A stretch of 64,000 nt of DNA from Cristatella mucedo (taxonomy: Eukaryota > Bryozoa > Phylactolaemata > Cristatellidae). The notes under the pieces were generated by a model that worked only from the letters and a program-made list of their open reading frames with translations, had not been told where the DNA came from and did no database searches. Position numbers and translations under genes: made by a program. Within the stretch, counting starts at the first letter, position 1. Each line of letters opens with the position of its first letter. The stretch is taken from assembly GCA_009760855.2 (NCBI GenBank), contig WPIO01000129.1, forward strand, positions 186,001-250,000, in the 5' to 3' direction. Below, piece by piece: positions 12,336 through 24,185 of this stretch.

Positions 12336-13925
12336 TCTAGCTACACTAGACCAAGAGAACTTAAGCAACTACCGCCCAGTCTCCCCTCTACCATTCCTAT
12401 CAAAGACACTGGAACGGGTCGTGGCAGACAAACTGAACTCATGAATCGAAACCTCACACTTTGCTAGTAAGTTCAAGTCTAGCTTTAGAGCTAATCACTC
12501 CACAGAGTCAGCATTGCTTCGGGTATACAACGACCTACTTAGGAATGCAGACATGGGTAGAGTGTCTCTGCTTGTTTTGCTCATTCTTTCGGCAGCTTTT
12601 GATACCATCGATCCCAAACTTCTTCTAGAGCGCCTCTCATCTCGCCTGGGCATCACTGGCACTGCTCTGCAGTGGTTCAGGTCCTATCTCAGTGGGAGAC
12701 TCCAGAGTATTGACGTGAATGTATTAAGATCATTAGAAGTACCTCTGAAATGTGGAATACCTCATGGCTCCGTGCTAAGTCCGGTTCTTTTCATGGTTTA
12801 TACTCTCACTCTTGCTGATCGTGATTACCAAGCACAATCTAGGCTTTCACTTCTATGCGGATGACACTCAGTTGCACCGTTGCTTTGATCCCTCCCAGCC
12901 TTCGAGCACCTCAAATTCTCTCAACTCACTTGCTGCATGCATTGATGACACCTGCACATGGATGGCAGCAAATTTTCTAAACCTAAACGATAATAAAACT
13001 AACTTACTAGTTATGGGCCAACCCAGTGGGATTCAGAGATTGGAAAAGTTTACTCTCAAAATTGGTTCTACCCGCATATCTCCAGTTGAATCAACTCGAC
13101 ATCAAGGTGACATATTCCAAAGCGACCTCTCGTTAGACGACCATATCAGCTCCACAGTCAAATCTGCCTATTTTTAGCTTCATAACATTGCTAAAAATCG
13201 GGCTTGTTTAGATAAGGATACCACGTCCAAGTTGGTCCATGCATTCACGACATCCCGTCTCGACTTCAGCAACTCACTGCTTACTGGCCTACCAGCATGT
13301 GCTATCAGGCGATTGCAGCTGGTGCAAAACTCTGCAGCTAGGCTTGTCTGTCGTGAACGTTGCAGTTGCCACATTACTCCACTTTTCGCCGACCTGCACT
13401 GGCTACCAGTCAAGCAACGGATTGACTTCAAGGTTTTGTCGCTCACTTTTAGGTCACTTCATTCTATAGCTCCAGCTTATCTCTGAGATAAACTACCCCA
13501 TCAGCCCAAGCATCATACCACCTGCTTTCCGGAATCAAACAGTTTAGAAATACCTCTTACAAACCTTGCGTTTAGTTCGTATGCTCCCAAAGCCTGGAAC
13601 TCCCTCCCGACTTGGGTCAGAACATCCCCTGACCTGACCACATTTAAAAGGAACTTTAAAGCACACCTATTTAGGACAGCATTAAGTGGTTCCCTGTGAT
13701 TAGTTCTTGATGTGCCTATGCGTGCTGACAACGTGCATGCTGCCACAAACCACATTTGCATGCCGACCCTGTGCATGACACCCCTAACCATGCTATTCAT
13801 TTTATTTGTTTTTCAAGCATGATTTTACTTACCATTCAATTGCATTTCACTTTGCAGCAAATGTACAGGGCCTAGAAAGAGATTCAGTTCTTAGAGGGCA
13901 CTTTATTAAGTGCATTATTATTATT
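12336..13925 (+). pseudogene. LINE A (L2/CR1-like) reverse transcriptase, decayed copy
   Basis: A 5'-truncated non-LTR retrotransposon. The pieces lie in different frames: 12514-12864 (SAAFDTI, FRSYLSGRLQSIDV, CGIPHGSVLSP), 12812-13177 (FYADDTQLH, the RT active-site motif C, then LNLNDNKTNLLVMG) and 13232-13800 (LHWLPVKQRIDFKVL, then the conserved C-terminus). The 3' UTR from about 13740 carries the stem-loop and ATT tail. The motif A position normally Asp (LLDLSAAF) reads LLILSAAF, and motif B PQG reads PHG, so the enzyme would be dead even without frameshifts. The left border abuts a LINE B fragment. Confidence 0.88.
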
Positions 13926-14484
13926 ATATACCTAAACGCCACACAGCTTTGTGGCTGTGTGTAGTTACAGACTGAGATATATTTCTTCATGATATCAAAT
14001 TTCTGTTTTCGTGTCTAAAAATACATTTAATTATCTTATTTCTTATCGAATTTATCCAACCATGCGTTTCCATTGATACCGAAAAGGATGAGCATCACAT
14101 CTGATTGAATTCAAGTTTCGTGAAATTGACTAGCTGATCTGATTACCTTTACTTGCTTTCCTTGTACAGAAATTGCTAATGCTTATAGAGATGCCTATTG
14201 AGTTGGTCAATAACTTAACTGCCCAAGCAAAATTTCTCTACACATGAAAGACCCATACGTTTCGAGCTTGATGGATAAACAATGCAATACATGAAATAAT
14301 TTAGCTTCTGCAAGCCTCGCTTACAAGTATTCAGTTAAGTTACGAACTAAGCCTTAATTTCTTTGTATTTCCACGAGCACTAACTATTAGGGAGTTGCTA
14401 ATATTGTGGATAAATTTTGTTTTGAAAAGAATTCAATTAATACTGATAAAAATTATGCACTTCATAAATTACTCCCAGCGAAAC
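13926..14484. other. Nothing recognised
   Basis: Still within the last DEG/ENaC intron. No motif recognised. Confidence 0.4.
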
Positions 14485-15978
14485 TAAATCTCTTTCTAGG
14501 CTCTTTACATTTGCTGAAAAGAAAAATGCGATTGAATGATGAGTTGCATTATCGTATTTTGTATTATGCTTGATAAATAACATGAATTACTTAGTTTGGG
14601 GTGACACGCTCAGGGTCAGCATGCAAGTTTGGTTGGTGGCAGCATGCAAAGTGTTATCTCGTGTAAGCTTTTACATACCGAAACACAATTAACCACTAAA
14701 TGTTTTCCTAAATAAGTGGATTTTAACTTCTTTTTAAATGTGGTCAAGTAAGGGCATGTTGTGACGCAAGTCGGGAGTGAGTTTAAGGCTTTGGAAGCAT
14801 ATGAACTAAGTGCACGGTCTCCAAAAACTTTTAGATTGGTACAAGGCATATGTAATCTGTTAGATTCCGAAAAGCAGATGGTACGATGCTTGACCCCGTA
14901 TGGGAATAGATCTGAGAGATAGACTGGAGCCAAAGAATGAAGTGACCTAAAAGTGAGTGATAAAAACCTTGAAGTTGACACGTTCCTAGCCCGGTATCCA
15001 ATGCGGGTCGGCGAGAGTGGTGTGATATGGTGACTGCAACGCTCACGACAGGCAAGCCAAGCTGCAGAGTTTTGCACTAGTTGTAATCGCCTGATTACAC
15101 ACGCTGGTAGGCCATCAAGAAGAGATTTACAGAAATCAAGATGGGATGTCACAAATGCATGGATCAACATAGATGTGGTATCCCTATCTAAACAAGCCCG
15201 AATTTTCGCAATTGTATGTAGCTGTTAGTAGGCAGACTTGACTGGGGTCCTGATGTGGTTGTCTAACGAAAGGTCAGTTTGGAACAAGACACCAAGATTG
15301 TATAAAGATTCAACGGGAGCTATGCTGGCAGAGCTTATTTTGATCGTTAGCCTGTCGAATTTCTAAATAACGTTCGGTTAGCTCAAACTAGTAAGTTAGT
15401 CTTATCATTATTTAATTTAAGAAAATTTGCTGCCATCTATGCGTGAATGTCATCAGTAGATTCAGTAAGGGAGTTGAGAGAATTCCAGGTGCTCAAATGG
15501 TGGGAGGGATCAAAGAAAAGGTACAACTGAGTGTCATGCATATAGAAGTGAAAGCCTAGATCGAGCTTTGCTATCGCATCGGCAAGAGTAAGATTAGAAA
15601 CCGTAAAAATATACGAACATGGCACGGAGCCCCGAGGTACCCCATATGACAGAGGTAGCTCTGGTGATCTATATCCATTCACGTCAACACTCTTTTGACT
15701 TTCCAGTGAGATATTACATTGACCATTGCAGATAACTGCCAGTGATGCCCAAGTGAGATCAGAGGCCCTATTGAAAAACTTTGTGATCGATATTATCAAA
15801 ATCTGCTGAAATATAGAGCAACACAAGCATAGATACTTTCCCCATGTCTGTTTTCCAAAGAAGGTCGTTGTACACCCTAAGCAACGCTGATTCTATGGAG
15901 TGATTAGCTCTGAAGCCAGACTTAAACTTACCAGCCAGTTTTGAAGCTTCAAAATATGAGTTCATCTGGTTTGCCATG
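14485..15978 (-). pseudogene. LINE A reverse transcriptase, decayed minus-strand copy
   Basis: Read on the minus strand, three frame-shifted pieces align in order with the LINE A RT. 15768-15977 has KFKSGFRANHSIESALLRVY and LVLLYISADFDNIDH. 15437-15826 has YGVPRGSVP and FHFYMHDTQLY. 14616-15170 has FVTSHLDFCKSLLDGLPA and the terminal RALSSYASKALNSLPT block. YxDD has become YMHD and the motif A Asp is Tyr, so it is inactive. The 3' end near 14485-14530 keeps half of the stem-loop and lacks an ATT tail. Confidence 0.85.
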
Positions 15979-15984
15979 ACTCAT

Positions 15985-16215
15985 ATGTTTGGCGACCCTG
16001 TGCATGATGTTTCTAACCACAGTTGCACACTGACCCTGTGCATTTCAAAGATAACCATTTTTTTTCTGTTTTTATTGAGCATGCTAACACTAAAAGTTTG
16101 GTCATGATTCCCTTGCAACCAATGCATAGTGCCCAGGACAATCTTGAGTTATCGGTGGGTGCACCGTCAAATGCTTTGTTCCTAATGCTATTGCTATAAC
16201 TATTGTTGTATGCCT
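15985..16215 (+). repeat. LINE A 3' tail, two overlapping remnants
   Basis: 'gcgaccctgtgcatgat' and then 'actgaccctgtgcat' repeat the same 3' UTR landmark about 45 bp apart. A decayed stem-loop and a few 'ctatt' tail units follow. It begins almost exactly where the opposite-strand LINE A at 14485-15978 ends. Confidence 0.6.
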
Positions 16216-16488
16216 AAACTATTCTGGGAATAAATGCGATCCTAGGATTATTTAATTGACTATAATGTATATGTGAATTGAATACAAAATAAAACGGAAA
16301 TTTCAAAATGTGACCTGCTTAGAATAGTGCAATTTATCCAGATCAGTTAAATGAATTTCCGTTACCACATGTGAAAGTAGCGTTAGTGATCCCATATAAT
16401 ATCTGCGAAAAACCTCAAGTGCAATTTACTTAGACTTTCTTATAAGAAATATCTTGATGCTCAATCAAAACAAATAAGTTTCTTGCAG

Positions 16489-16568
16489 ATGACATTGGTG
16501 AAGCATCGGAGCTTTATATTCGATTCACATTTAAGAAGATTGTTGAGCTGATTGAGGCTTTTAATTGA
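16489..16568 (+). pseudogene. Duplicated, decayed DEG/ENaC TM2 exon
   Basis: An acceptor 'tttcttgcag' is followed by sequence clearly related to the start of the real last exon at 18617. Entered in the same phase, it reads NDIGEASELYIRFTF, then KKIVELIEAFN and a stop, 26 codons in all. Compared with the true exon (NDIGGASGLYVGFSV), two glycines and the GxS selectivity-filter residues are replaced, and charged residues fall in the membrane helix. Weak similarity seems to resume downstream (16577-16615 against 18823-18865), as if the C-terminal tail had been deleted. It could be a dead exon or, less likely, an alternative last exon giving a channel without a working TM2. Confidence 0.75.
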
Positions 16569-16615
16569 GCTTACTTAGGGGCGCTAAACAACCGAAAACC
16601 TTGGTGACCTCCACT

Positions 16616-18616
16616 CCATCATCAGCATTGAGCATCCGTGAGATGAAGCGTTCGTAATTGGACTAAGCCTGCCGATTAACCTTATCGGTGACCCAAACGA
16701 TATTTACCTGTGTGCATTTAAATATGTTTAAGTATACTAACCATGATTCGACAAGCCTTTAAGAACAAGTAAATCATCAAATTGCCGGCTCATTTCTTTT
16801 TTTGCAAAATAACCTCACTACCAGCTTGAAATAACGATATTTAAAAGCTCTCTGCACTGCTTTCTAATTGTCTTGGTGATTTATTTTCTTGAACTCAGTT
16901 CAGTATTCCTGAGTACAAGCTTTGCTATTGTTGACAGATCTACAGTAGATTCATTGAAGAATTATGAGCGTAATAATTCTTATCTCAACTTTTGTTCTTA
17001 ATTTATTATGATAGAATAAACCAACTAAAAATATTAAATCGCTTTCGAGTCAACTGGATTACTGTGTAAAAGAAAAATAATATTTAACCTGAAACTTTTC
17101 TACGGTGTGCTTTATTTTTTATTTTAGAATTTATTAAAAAGAAAACTTTTGTAAAACGAAAACGTTGAATATTCACTTATAATTTGTTTCTACGTCTCAG
17201 TTAGATGAGTTCTCTAGTGAGATTCAAAGATGAACGTGGTGTCAAAGTGAAAACAGGTCGTAGACAACCGTTCACGTAAATTGTACTGCAGTGAAAATTA
17301 TCAGCGGCATCAAGCTGTTAGCTTGACTGTCTCTTCGTTAAACGTTTCTTTGCAATAACCAGTGATGCTGGTAAATGCGTAGCAATAGCTTCTTCTTCGG
17401 TACTCTAAATTTTCACTTCATTCAAAATCATATACTCAAATGCTCATTAAACAACCTTAAATTGACCCACAATTTTCAAAAAATAAATTTAAAAGAACTA
17501 TAATGAGCAGCCTCAAAATCTAGAGTGCCTCTTAATTTGGAAAATTGACAGTCTGCAACCGACAATTCTTAGTTTACTTAGCACTTTTTAAGTGACTTAA
17601 CATGCAATTATTAAACAAGTGACGGGAGGTTTTTCATCTCGAATCTAATTTAATGTGTACCTATTCACATTTTTTATAAGCTGAATTTGGGTAAATCAGA
17701 ACTGAAAGAAATCAAGGTCATTTATTGATTCTCGAGTGGCTTACAAATTACTGGGCCAGAAAAGATATTTTACCTAGGAATTCCATTAATCCATAATTGC
17801 ACAGTCAAGAGAAGACCTCTGTCGAGGTTTTTCTACTACCGATCAATACTTTCTTCTTTCATAACATTTTTTTATGCAGCTAGTAGGATGAAACTACTCA
17901 CTTAGTTATTCTTTTTGCAGGAATCAGGTTGGCAGGAAAACTTGAACGATGTATCCGTACGTCCTTAGTTCACTTCGTACTTATCTCCTTTGAGCAAATG
18001 AAAATCGGCAATGCTGGTAATTCCACATAACCAAAAAGTCAAACTTGCATGTTGTATTCAAATAAAAAATAGTAAATTTAAATAATGTCTTTCGACCATA
18101 AAGTCTCATTATATACACGACTTAGGGAGTTTTGTTTGCTATGCGAAGTGGAAATAGCAGAGTACATAACTCGCGATTGCAATCCTGGACCCTGGTTTTT
18201 TAAGTATGGAGCACATTACCCTCTTTTTAAGACCAAGGTGCTATGAAAGTATATAGTCCATAAAAAGCTATGTCTACATCATAAATATATAAATAAAAAG
18301 ATAAAACAATATATTGTCAAATAATCAAACTTACATGTGTTGAATAGTTAGTTCAATCGTTTCAACACCTCAGTATCGTAAGAGTAACGCAATTGAACGA
18401 ATAATTATGCTGCAGCTTCAAATATTTGTCGAAATTGATTTGACAGTTGTACACTTGTTTATTTGGTTTCAAATATCAAATAATTTGCAATTTTGCTCCC
18501 AAAGGTCGAACTATTTTACAATTGTAATTGCTAAATTATATTGTAAATATTATTGCAAAAAAAATGTCCGTGGCCACCTTTTAAGTTGCATTTCTTATCC
18601 ATAATTTCCATTACAG
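16616..18616. other. DEG/ENaC intron, nothing recognised
   Basis: AT-rich. No exon, RNA gene or repeat family recognised. Confidence 0.4.
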
Positions 18617-18786
18617 ATGACATTGGTGGAGCCTCCGGACTCTATGTTGGATTCAGCGTGATGACGATTGTGGATTTGATCACTGTTATCGTCGAGCTGG
18701 TCCAAGAACACTTTAAAACTAAGAAGAATTCTATAGGATCAGCTTCGGCTTCGGCCAAGAGTATACGGAAAGAAGCATTTCAGTAG
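18617..18786 (+). CDS. DEG/ENaC sodium channel, TM2 and C-terminal exon
   Basis: The terminal exon, with acceptor ttccattacag. A from the 10850 exon plus AT gives Asn, then DIGGASGLYVGFSVMTIVDL, ITVIVELV and a short cytoplasmic tail ending in KEAFQ and TAG. DIGGxxGLxxGxSxhThhEh is the second transmembrane helix and pore of the DEG/ENaC family. Here the selectivity-filter triplet is GFS, matching the family GxS. The tail has a Ser/Ala-rich patch (SIGSASASAKSIRK). With the three upstream exons this gives about 207 residues, under half of a normal subunit. The frame is intact, so the gene is probably functional. Confidence 0.92.
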
Positions 18787-18983
18787 ATTTGAGGGAATCA
18801 AGATTCACCTTTGATTTCAAGGGCACTAAACGATACCTCTGTAACCACTTCACCATTAAGTGCAAGGCTTATTCATATTATCGTGGGAGTTTGGAAATTT
18901 CTAAGAGGAGTTGCTACTGATATCAGAGACCAACACTTCGCACCTTTTTTCCAGTGTTTAATTTTCTGGAAATGCAAACCTAT

Positions 18984-18989
18984 AATAAA
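18984..18989 (+). promoter_or_regulatory. Candidate polyadenylation signal of the DEG/ENaC gene
   Basis: An AATAAA hexamer about 200 bp after the stop codon at 18786. Other AT-rich hexamers are possible. Confidence 0.4.
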
Positions 18990-19047
18990 TTTCAAAGCTC
19001 CAGGTTTAATTAGCGAGATGAGGGAAAAACATTCGTTCCCAAACTAA

Positions 19048-19575
19048 TCAAGCACGCGATGTGGTACTTGCTTTCACAAACTTGCAGCTATTTACCTTCA
19101 TAATCAAGTAATATTTTCTTGAATCCCTACCGTACTATGTTTTGAGTACTTTTAGGACTAAGCACTCTAAAACCGTTTTTGCAAGTCTTTCATGAATGTC
19201 TTTATAACATGAACACGAATTGATATTTCAATATTCAACATGCTATACATTGAGAATAGACAAATTCTGCTTATGCTTTTAAGTGTTTTTCATATATTCC
19301 GAGACTAATACCTGCTAAAGCTCACTTCCCAAGGACTCGCTTTGTTGCCGTAGAAGAAATACGTGTCTATTACAGGTAACTTCCTTAAGTACCGGTCTCC
19401 ATTTTTACTCGCGATGCAGAGAAGGGCGGACAATTCTCAGCTTTAATTAGTAGATATAACACACAGCACACGAGCTCTTATCGGTCGCTCCTACGTAATT
19501 AATAATTCAATACTTTCAAAAACAGTTTACCAATGGAATATTTCAAATATTCAATGAAAAATGGTTTTGTCGTGG
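19048..19575. other. Nothing recognised
   Basis: Sequence between the end of the DEG/ENaC gene and the TA microsatellite. No feature recognised. Confidence 0.4.
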
Positions 19576-19577
19576 AC

Positions 19578-19710
<133 letters not shown>

Positions 19711-20185
19711 ACTTATGTGCGTGTGTGGTTTTATAGCAGTTAGATGGGTTTTTATTTTGATTTTTGGTTTGTGGATGGGTTTTTAGCAGTTAGAACCTGC
19801 TGGAAGAAGACGAGACATTCGCAAGAACCGTTAGCCGACAAGAGGACAGTTGGGGACAGCGAAATGTTTGCCAAAGCATGGTTTTACAAATGAGTGATTA
19901 GAGTCTGTTCACAACTTTTAGTGTGCAATGTAGGCTAGTATCACAACTGCCAGATAAAACCCAAGCAACCAAAGACACAGCAGCAAAAAAGACATCAAAA
20001 TTGATTGCAGTATTAAATAAGACGTCTGTGCAATACTATCATGCTCTAGATTTTATTTAGTTGGGTTTAAATCTTAAAATACTTTTATTTTAGAAGGTAT
20101 TTAAATATTTGCTTTACAGTCAATTGCTATTCGGTGTCATTTTTCTTCTTTCAAAGTTCTCGCTGAAAATCAGACGACAGTATGT
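19711..20185. other. Nothing recognised
   Basis: A short doubling of 'gatgggtttttattttg' type sequence near 19744-19790. No gene. Confidence 0.4.
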
Positions 20186-20369
20186 TAGTTGTTCTCAACC
20201 TTTCCAATCCCAACCCTTTAATACTGCCCCTCATGTTGTGGCGACCCCCAAGCGTACGATTAGTGCGTGCAAAATGTGGAATTTCTCGACAGCCGATGGT
20301 CTTAGGCGACCCTGTTAAAGCGTCATTTGACCCCCAAAGGGGTCGCAACCCACCGATTGAGAACCTTTG
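20186..20369 (+). mobile_element. SPIN-like non-autonomous hAT element (MITE)
   Basis: A 184-bp element. One end reads 'gttctcaacctttcc' and the other ends in the complement, 'gattgagaaccttt', so they are terminal inverted repeats with the family pattern CAGnGGTTCTCAACC. Inside are 'cctcatgttgtggcgacccc', 'ccgatggtcttaggcgaccc' and 'acccccaaaggggtcgcaac'. From memory, these are diagnostic stretches of the SPIN ('space invader') hAT family consensus, with its middle partly deleted. The flanking 8 bp do not match well, so no target-site duplication is claimed. It encodes nothing and would depend on a transposase elsewhere. Confidence 0.8.
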
Positions 20370-20459
20370 CTTTAAGGCATATTTTTAGCCCAATGATCAA
20401 AATATATTTCAAGACACTTTACATGTGCCTATAAAAAGAAGTTCCACCTTCCTAGTTGG

Positions 20460-20860
20460 TTGACAAACGTAAAGCGTCAGAAAGTAACAGCAGCCAAAGA
20501 ACAAGAAGAAGACGAAGAAATAACGCTGACCGTGAATATACTGTGTACAGAATTTTGCGCTTTTGCACTATGTTTAAATGTTGTCAAGTCAGTGGATTCG
20601 ATAATGTTAGATGGTCGTTTAAGTTGTAAAGTAGTCTCTAGAGGTGGGCTAAAGCAAAATGGAGAAGATTTATAAGTATCCATTTCCAAATTCTGACCGT
20701 CAAGTTGCCAGTGCAGATAAGTAGCCATTGGTGTAACGCGGAATCTGCATCATTCGTGACTGGCTTGGCTGTTCGGTTTGGCTAGAGCTGTAAGCTCCTT
20801 TTGCATATGCTGGAAGACCGGCAAGAAACGAATCACAGAAGACACCTGAGGCTTTTAAAT
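20460..20860 (-). repeat. LINE A fragment, very old
   Basis: 'tttaaatgttgtcaagtcagt' style sequence at about 20572-20598 matches the LINE A 3' coding end. 20738-20850 (gactggcttggctg ... tgctggaagaccggcaagaa) matches the region at 15040-15125, both read on the minus strand. The material between is not alignable by eye. Confidence 0.5.
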
Positions 20861-20869
20861 ATGTACTTG

Positions 20870-22030
20870 CTTGACAAAAATATCTTAGTCCCTGCAAGCA
20901 AGAACTTTTTGTGGCGTTGCATAACGATAAAGGGGCTCACAAATAATATTTTAATCGCCTACTGGATATATATATATCTATTTATTTAAAGTAATATAGC
21001 CCAGTTTTAACGTTGTTCACATCAAAGTGCATATGGCAGCAATGTCTGGAGAACCCAACTCAATTAAGACAGTTGGAAATTCTCTAAGGCAGTGAGGTAT
21101 AAAAGGGGATACAAATGAAAGTTAGAGTTTAACTACTAATATAATTTAGCATCTTTACTAAGTCAGTTAATAGCCGCCTTGGCGAAACCAACTGGAACTG
21201 TATCAATGGGCTTGCATGCCCATTTTTAATTTGCTAGCCAATAACAAAAGAAAAGGATCAGTGCATACCAAAAGGAAGAGTCGGTATATGTTGTACAAGG
21301 CTAATATCTCTCTTCCCGGGAAAATGTGGAGACGAGTTCATTTGTGGAACCCTGTACTTGGACATTCAATTGCAAGAAAGGGACTCCAATGAGTAGAATA
21401 GTTCCGTTCCCTAAAGGGAACAGTTCCGTAGAGTGGCTACCTCAAAAAAACAATATTTGGTGTATTATATGTATTGCTTAACGTGAACTATTCCTGAAAA
21501 GCAATATGCTCGCTTGAAAGATTTTTAGGCAGGCACTTAGCTTTTAAGCAGTTAAGATGCTTGAGGTCGCCCTCTCCATTTTTCCTTGGATGCATGTGAT
21601 TTGACTGCAGCTTTTAGTCATACGAGGACTACAACAGATTTTACCAATCAACTCTAACAAGAGGAAAGTCTAGATTTTATAAAAAAAAAATATTGTTAAT
21701 ACACATTTATGTACACTATCGAAAGAAGCTAAGGTCAACGGTTAACCATCTTTTTCCCCGCTTTTGGGTTAGTTAAGTATTTTAATCCTGGTGATAATGA
21801 GATAGAAAATTATCAGGGACCCCTTCCCTAGAGTGGTAGAATCCCGTTGGAGTCTTGTCCTTCAATTAAATTCAGCACCTCAGTATCTACATTGAAGGAG
21901 GCCACTGGCGACCTTGTTCTGAAGATTCGAAGATAAAGTGTAAATATTAAATATCGAAAAAGTATACAACTAGTCTTTGGACACTATTCCCCATGTTCTG
22001 CTTTTACTACGCATTTATCTTTGCTTTCAT
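20870..22030. other. Nothing recognised
   Basis: No gene. A short inverted motif 'gttccctaaagggaac' lies near 21408-21423, flanked by 'gttcc' repeats. Its significance is unknown. Confidence 0.4.
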
Positions 22031-22034
22031 GCAT

Positions 22035-23660
22035 AACTAACAGAATAAATATGTCACTAGCCTCAGGTCATGTCTCAGTACCTTTCAAAAAGGCTGTACT
22101 CAGGCCACTACTCAAAAAAGCGATACTATATTGAAATCGCTTGAGCAACTTCTGTCCACCCTCCCTTGTACCATTCCTGTAAAGAAGTTGGCATTAGTCG
22201 TGGCAGACCAGCTGATACCATATGAAACCAACAGTGAAACTCAAGACCTTGCTAGTTAATCCAAGTCTGATTTAGAGATAATCAATTCAAAGATTCGTCA
22301 TTGCTTCGTGTGTGACGATCTACGTAAGAATTCAAGCTTGTTCACAGAATCTCGGCTCGCTTAGCTCTATCTTTCGGCAGCCTTCAATATTATTGATCAC
22401 CAAGTACTTCTTGGGTGTCTCTCATCTCACCTGGGCATCACTAGCACTGCACTGATATGGTTCAGGTCTCATCTCCGTAGGAAATGTCAGAGTATTGCCG
22501 TTAATGAGCAAATATTTTCCTAGGAGCTTCTGAATTATGAGGTACCTCAGGGCTCTGAGCTTGTTCACTTTTTTCACGATTTATACTCTCCCTCTATTCC
22601 TTTTGATTTCCAGGAACAATGTACGCTTTCACGTCCTCGCAGACGACAGTCGTTTCTAGCTTTGCTTTGATCCCTACAGCATTCCAGCATGTTGTATTTT
22701 TTCAACTCCCTTGCTGCATGTATAAATGACATGCTCACGTTGTTGGAAGCAAACTTTCTGAAATTGAATAATGATAAAAACCAACTTACTAATAATGGGC
22801 AAGCCAAGTATGATTCATAAATTGGAATGATTAAGGCTTACAGTCAGCTCTGCCAGCATATCCCTGTAGAATATGCACGAAATATAGACGTCCGGCTCCG
22901 AATTGATGTTTCATTCGACGACTTTCTCTGCTCCAACATCAAGTCAGTTTACTATCAACCACAGAACGTTTCTAAAATTCGGTGTGGTTAAGACAAGGAT
23001 ACCACGTGTCAATTTAGCCCAAGCATTGAAGACGTCCCGTCTCAACTTATGCAACTCACTGCTCGCTGGTTTACCAGCCTATGCAATCCGTGGCCTACAG
23101 CTCTCTCGAAGCTCTACTGATTGGCTGGTCAATCGCGAGCCTCCGTGACTCCCCATTTGACCAATTCCTCGCCGACCTGCAATGGTTCCCAGTCAGGAAA
23201 TGCGTTTAATTAAAGAGTTGTTCACTGACTTCTAGGTCATTTCCTCATTTGGCCCCAGCCTAACTATCAAGTCTTCTCTGTTACCAGGTCAAACATTGCT
23301 TATTGAGAATCTAACTGCATACCTATACCCAGTACAAACCTCAATCCTTTTTAGACAGCTCCTTTTTTTGTATGTGCCCAATGCCCGGAATACACTACCT
23401 ACTGGAGTCACAACATCCATTGACTTGACGAAATTATAAAAGCTTAAACACATAAATGCATCACAGGATTTAGTGGATCTATGTGATTCGTTTTTTGTCT
23501 ACTCGTGCATGGTGACAATCTACTAGCTGCCACTGTCAAATTTTTATTCTGACCCTATTGGTGTCACCTTCCTTTGCAGGGAATTTAAATTGAGTATACG
23601 GAGATGGAGTTCTCTGAGGGCACTGTAACAACTATGTCATTATTAATATTTCATGCATTG
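22035..23660 (+). pseudogene. LINE A reverse transcriptase, highly decayed copy
   Basis: The order of LINE A landmarks is intact but no long frame is open. It has a 'cactagcctcaggtcatgt' block near 22050, 'ctatctttcggcagccttca' (motif A region) near 22370 and 'tgaggtacctcagggctctg' (motif B region) near 22540. The motif C region follows near 22630, then the C-terminal coding blocks, and 'gagggcactgtaacaac' with a remnant ATT tail at 23615-23650. It is one of the oldest copies here. Confidence 0.75.
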
Positions 23661-23782
23661 AAGCTTAAACTGGCCTTTTTTGCGATACATTAGAATGATC
23701 TGGAGAGGAATATGTACGATGCTTAATGGACAGTTATCCCTGATATTGTGTATGTGTTCTCCCTCATGGGCTTAGCGTATTA

Positions 23783-23790
23783 CCCTAGTG
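23783..23790. repeat. Left target-site duplication of the hAT element
   Basis: ccctagtg directly before the element. The right partner at 26504-26511 is acctagtg, matching at 7 of 8 bases. Eight bp is the hAT-typical length. Confidence 0.8.
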
Positions 23791-24185
23791 CAGTAGTGTC
23801 GAACCTTTTTGCGTTGGGGGCCACATTTCAAAAAATGTAAAAGATCCGGGGGCCACATGTAAATTGGCATAGTTGACTGCATCAGAAAATAAGATCGTAA
23901 TTTAGTATGACTATTACTATTATACTTAATTAATAAACCGCAATACAAAAAAAATTTGGCTTTAATATAATTAAAAATAATAAATAATAAAAATTAAATC
24001 ATGTGTCCTGGAAAATAATTCGATAGATATTATGGCCAATCTTTTACTTTTGGATTTTTATTTTAATAAGATGATGACAGAAACTTATAAAACTTACAAA
24101 ATTACATGACAAGGACTCATATAACATTAATGACCTCCGATTAATTAAATGCTACAGGTATTCAATGTCCTCTGCACTGCAGTCA

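Noticed and set aside
21405-21425. Small palindrome in 'gttccctaaagggaac'
   Set aside because: Short inverted motif with no context to give it a function.
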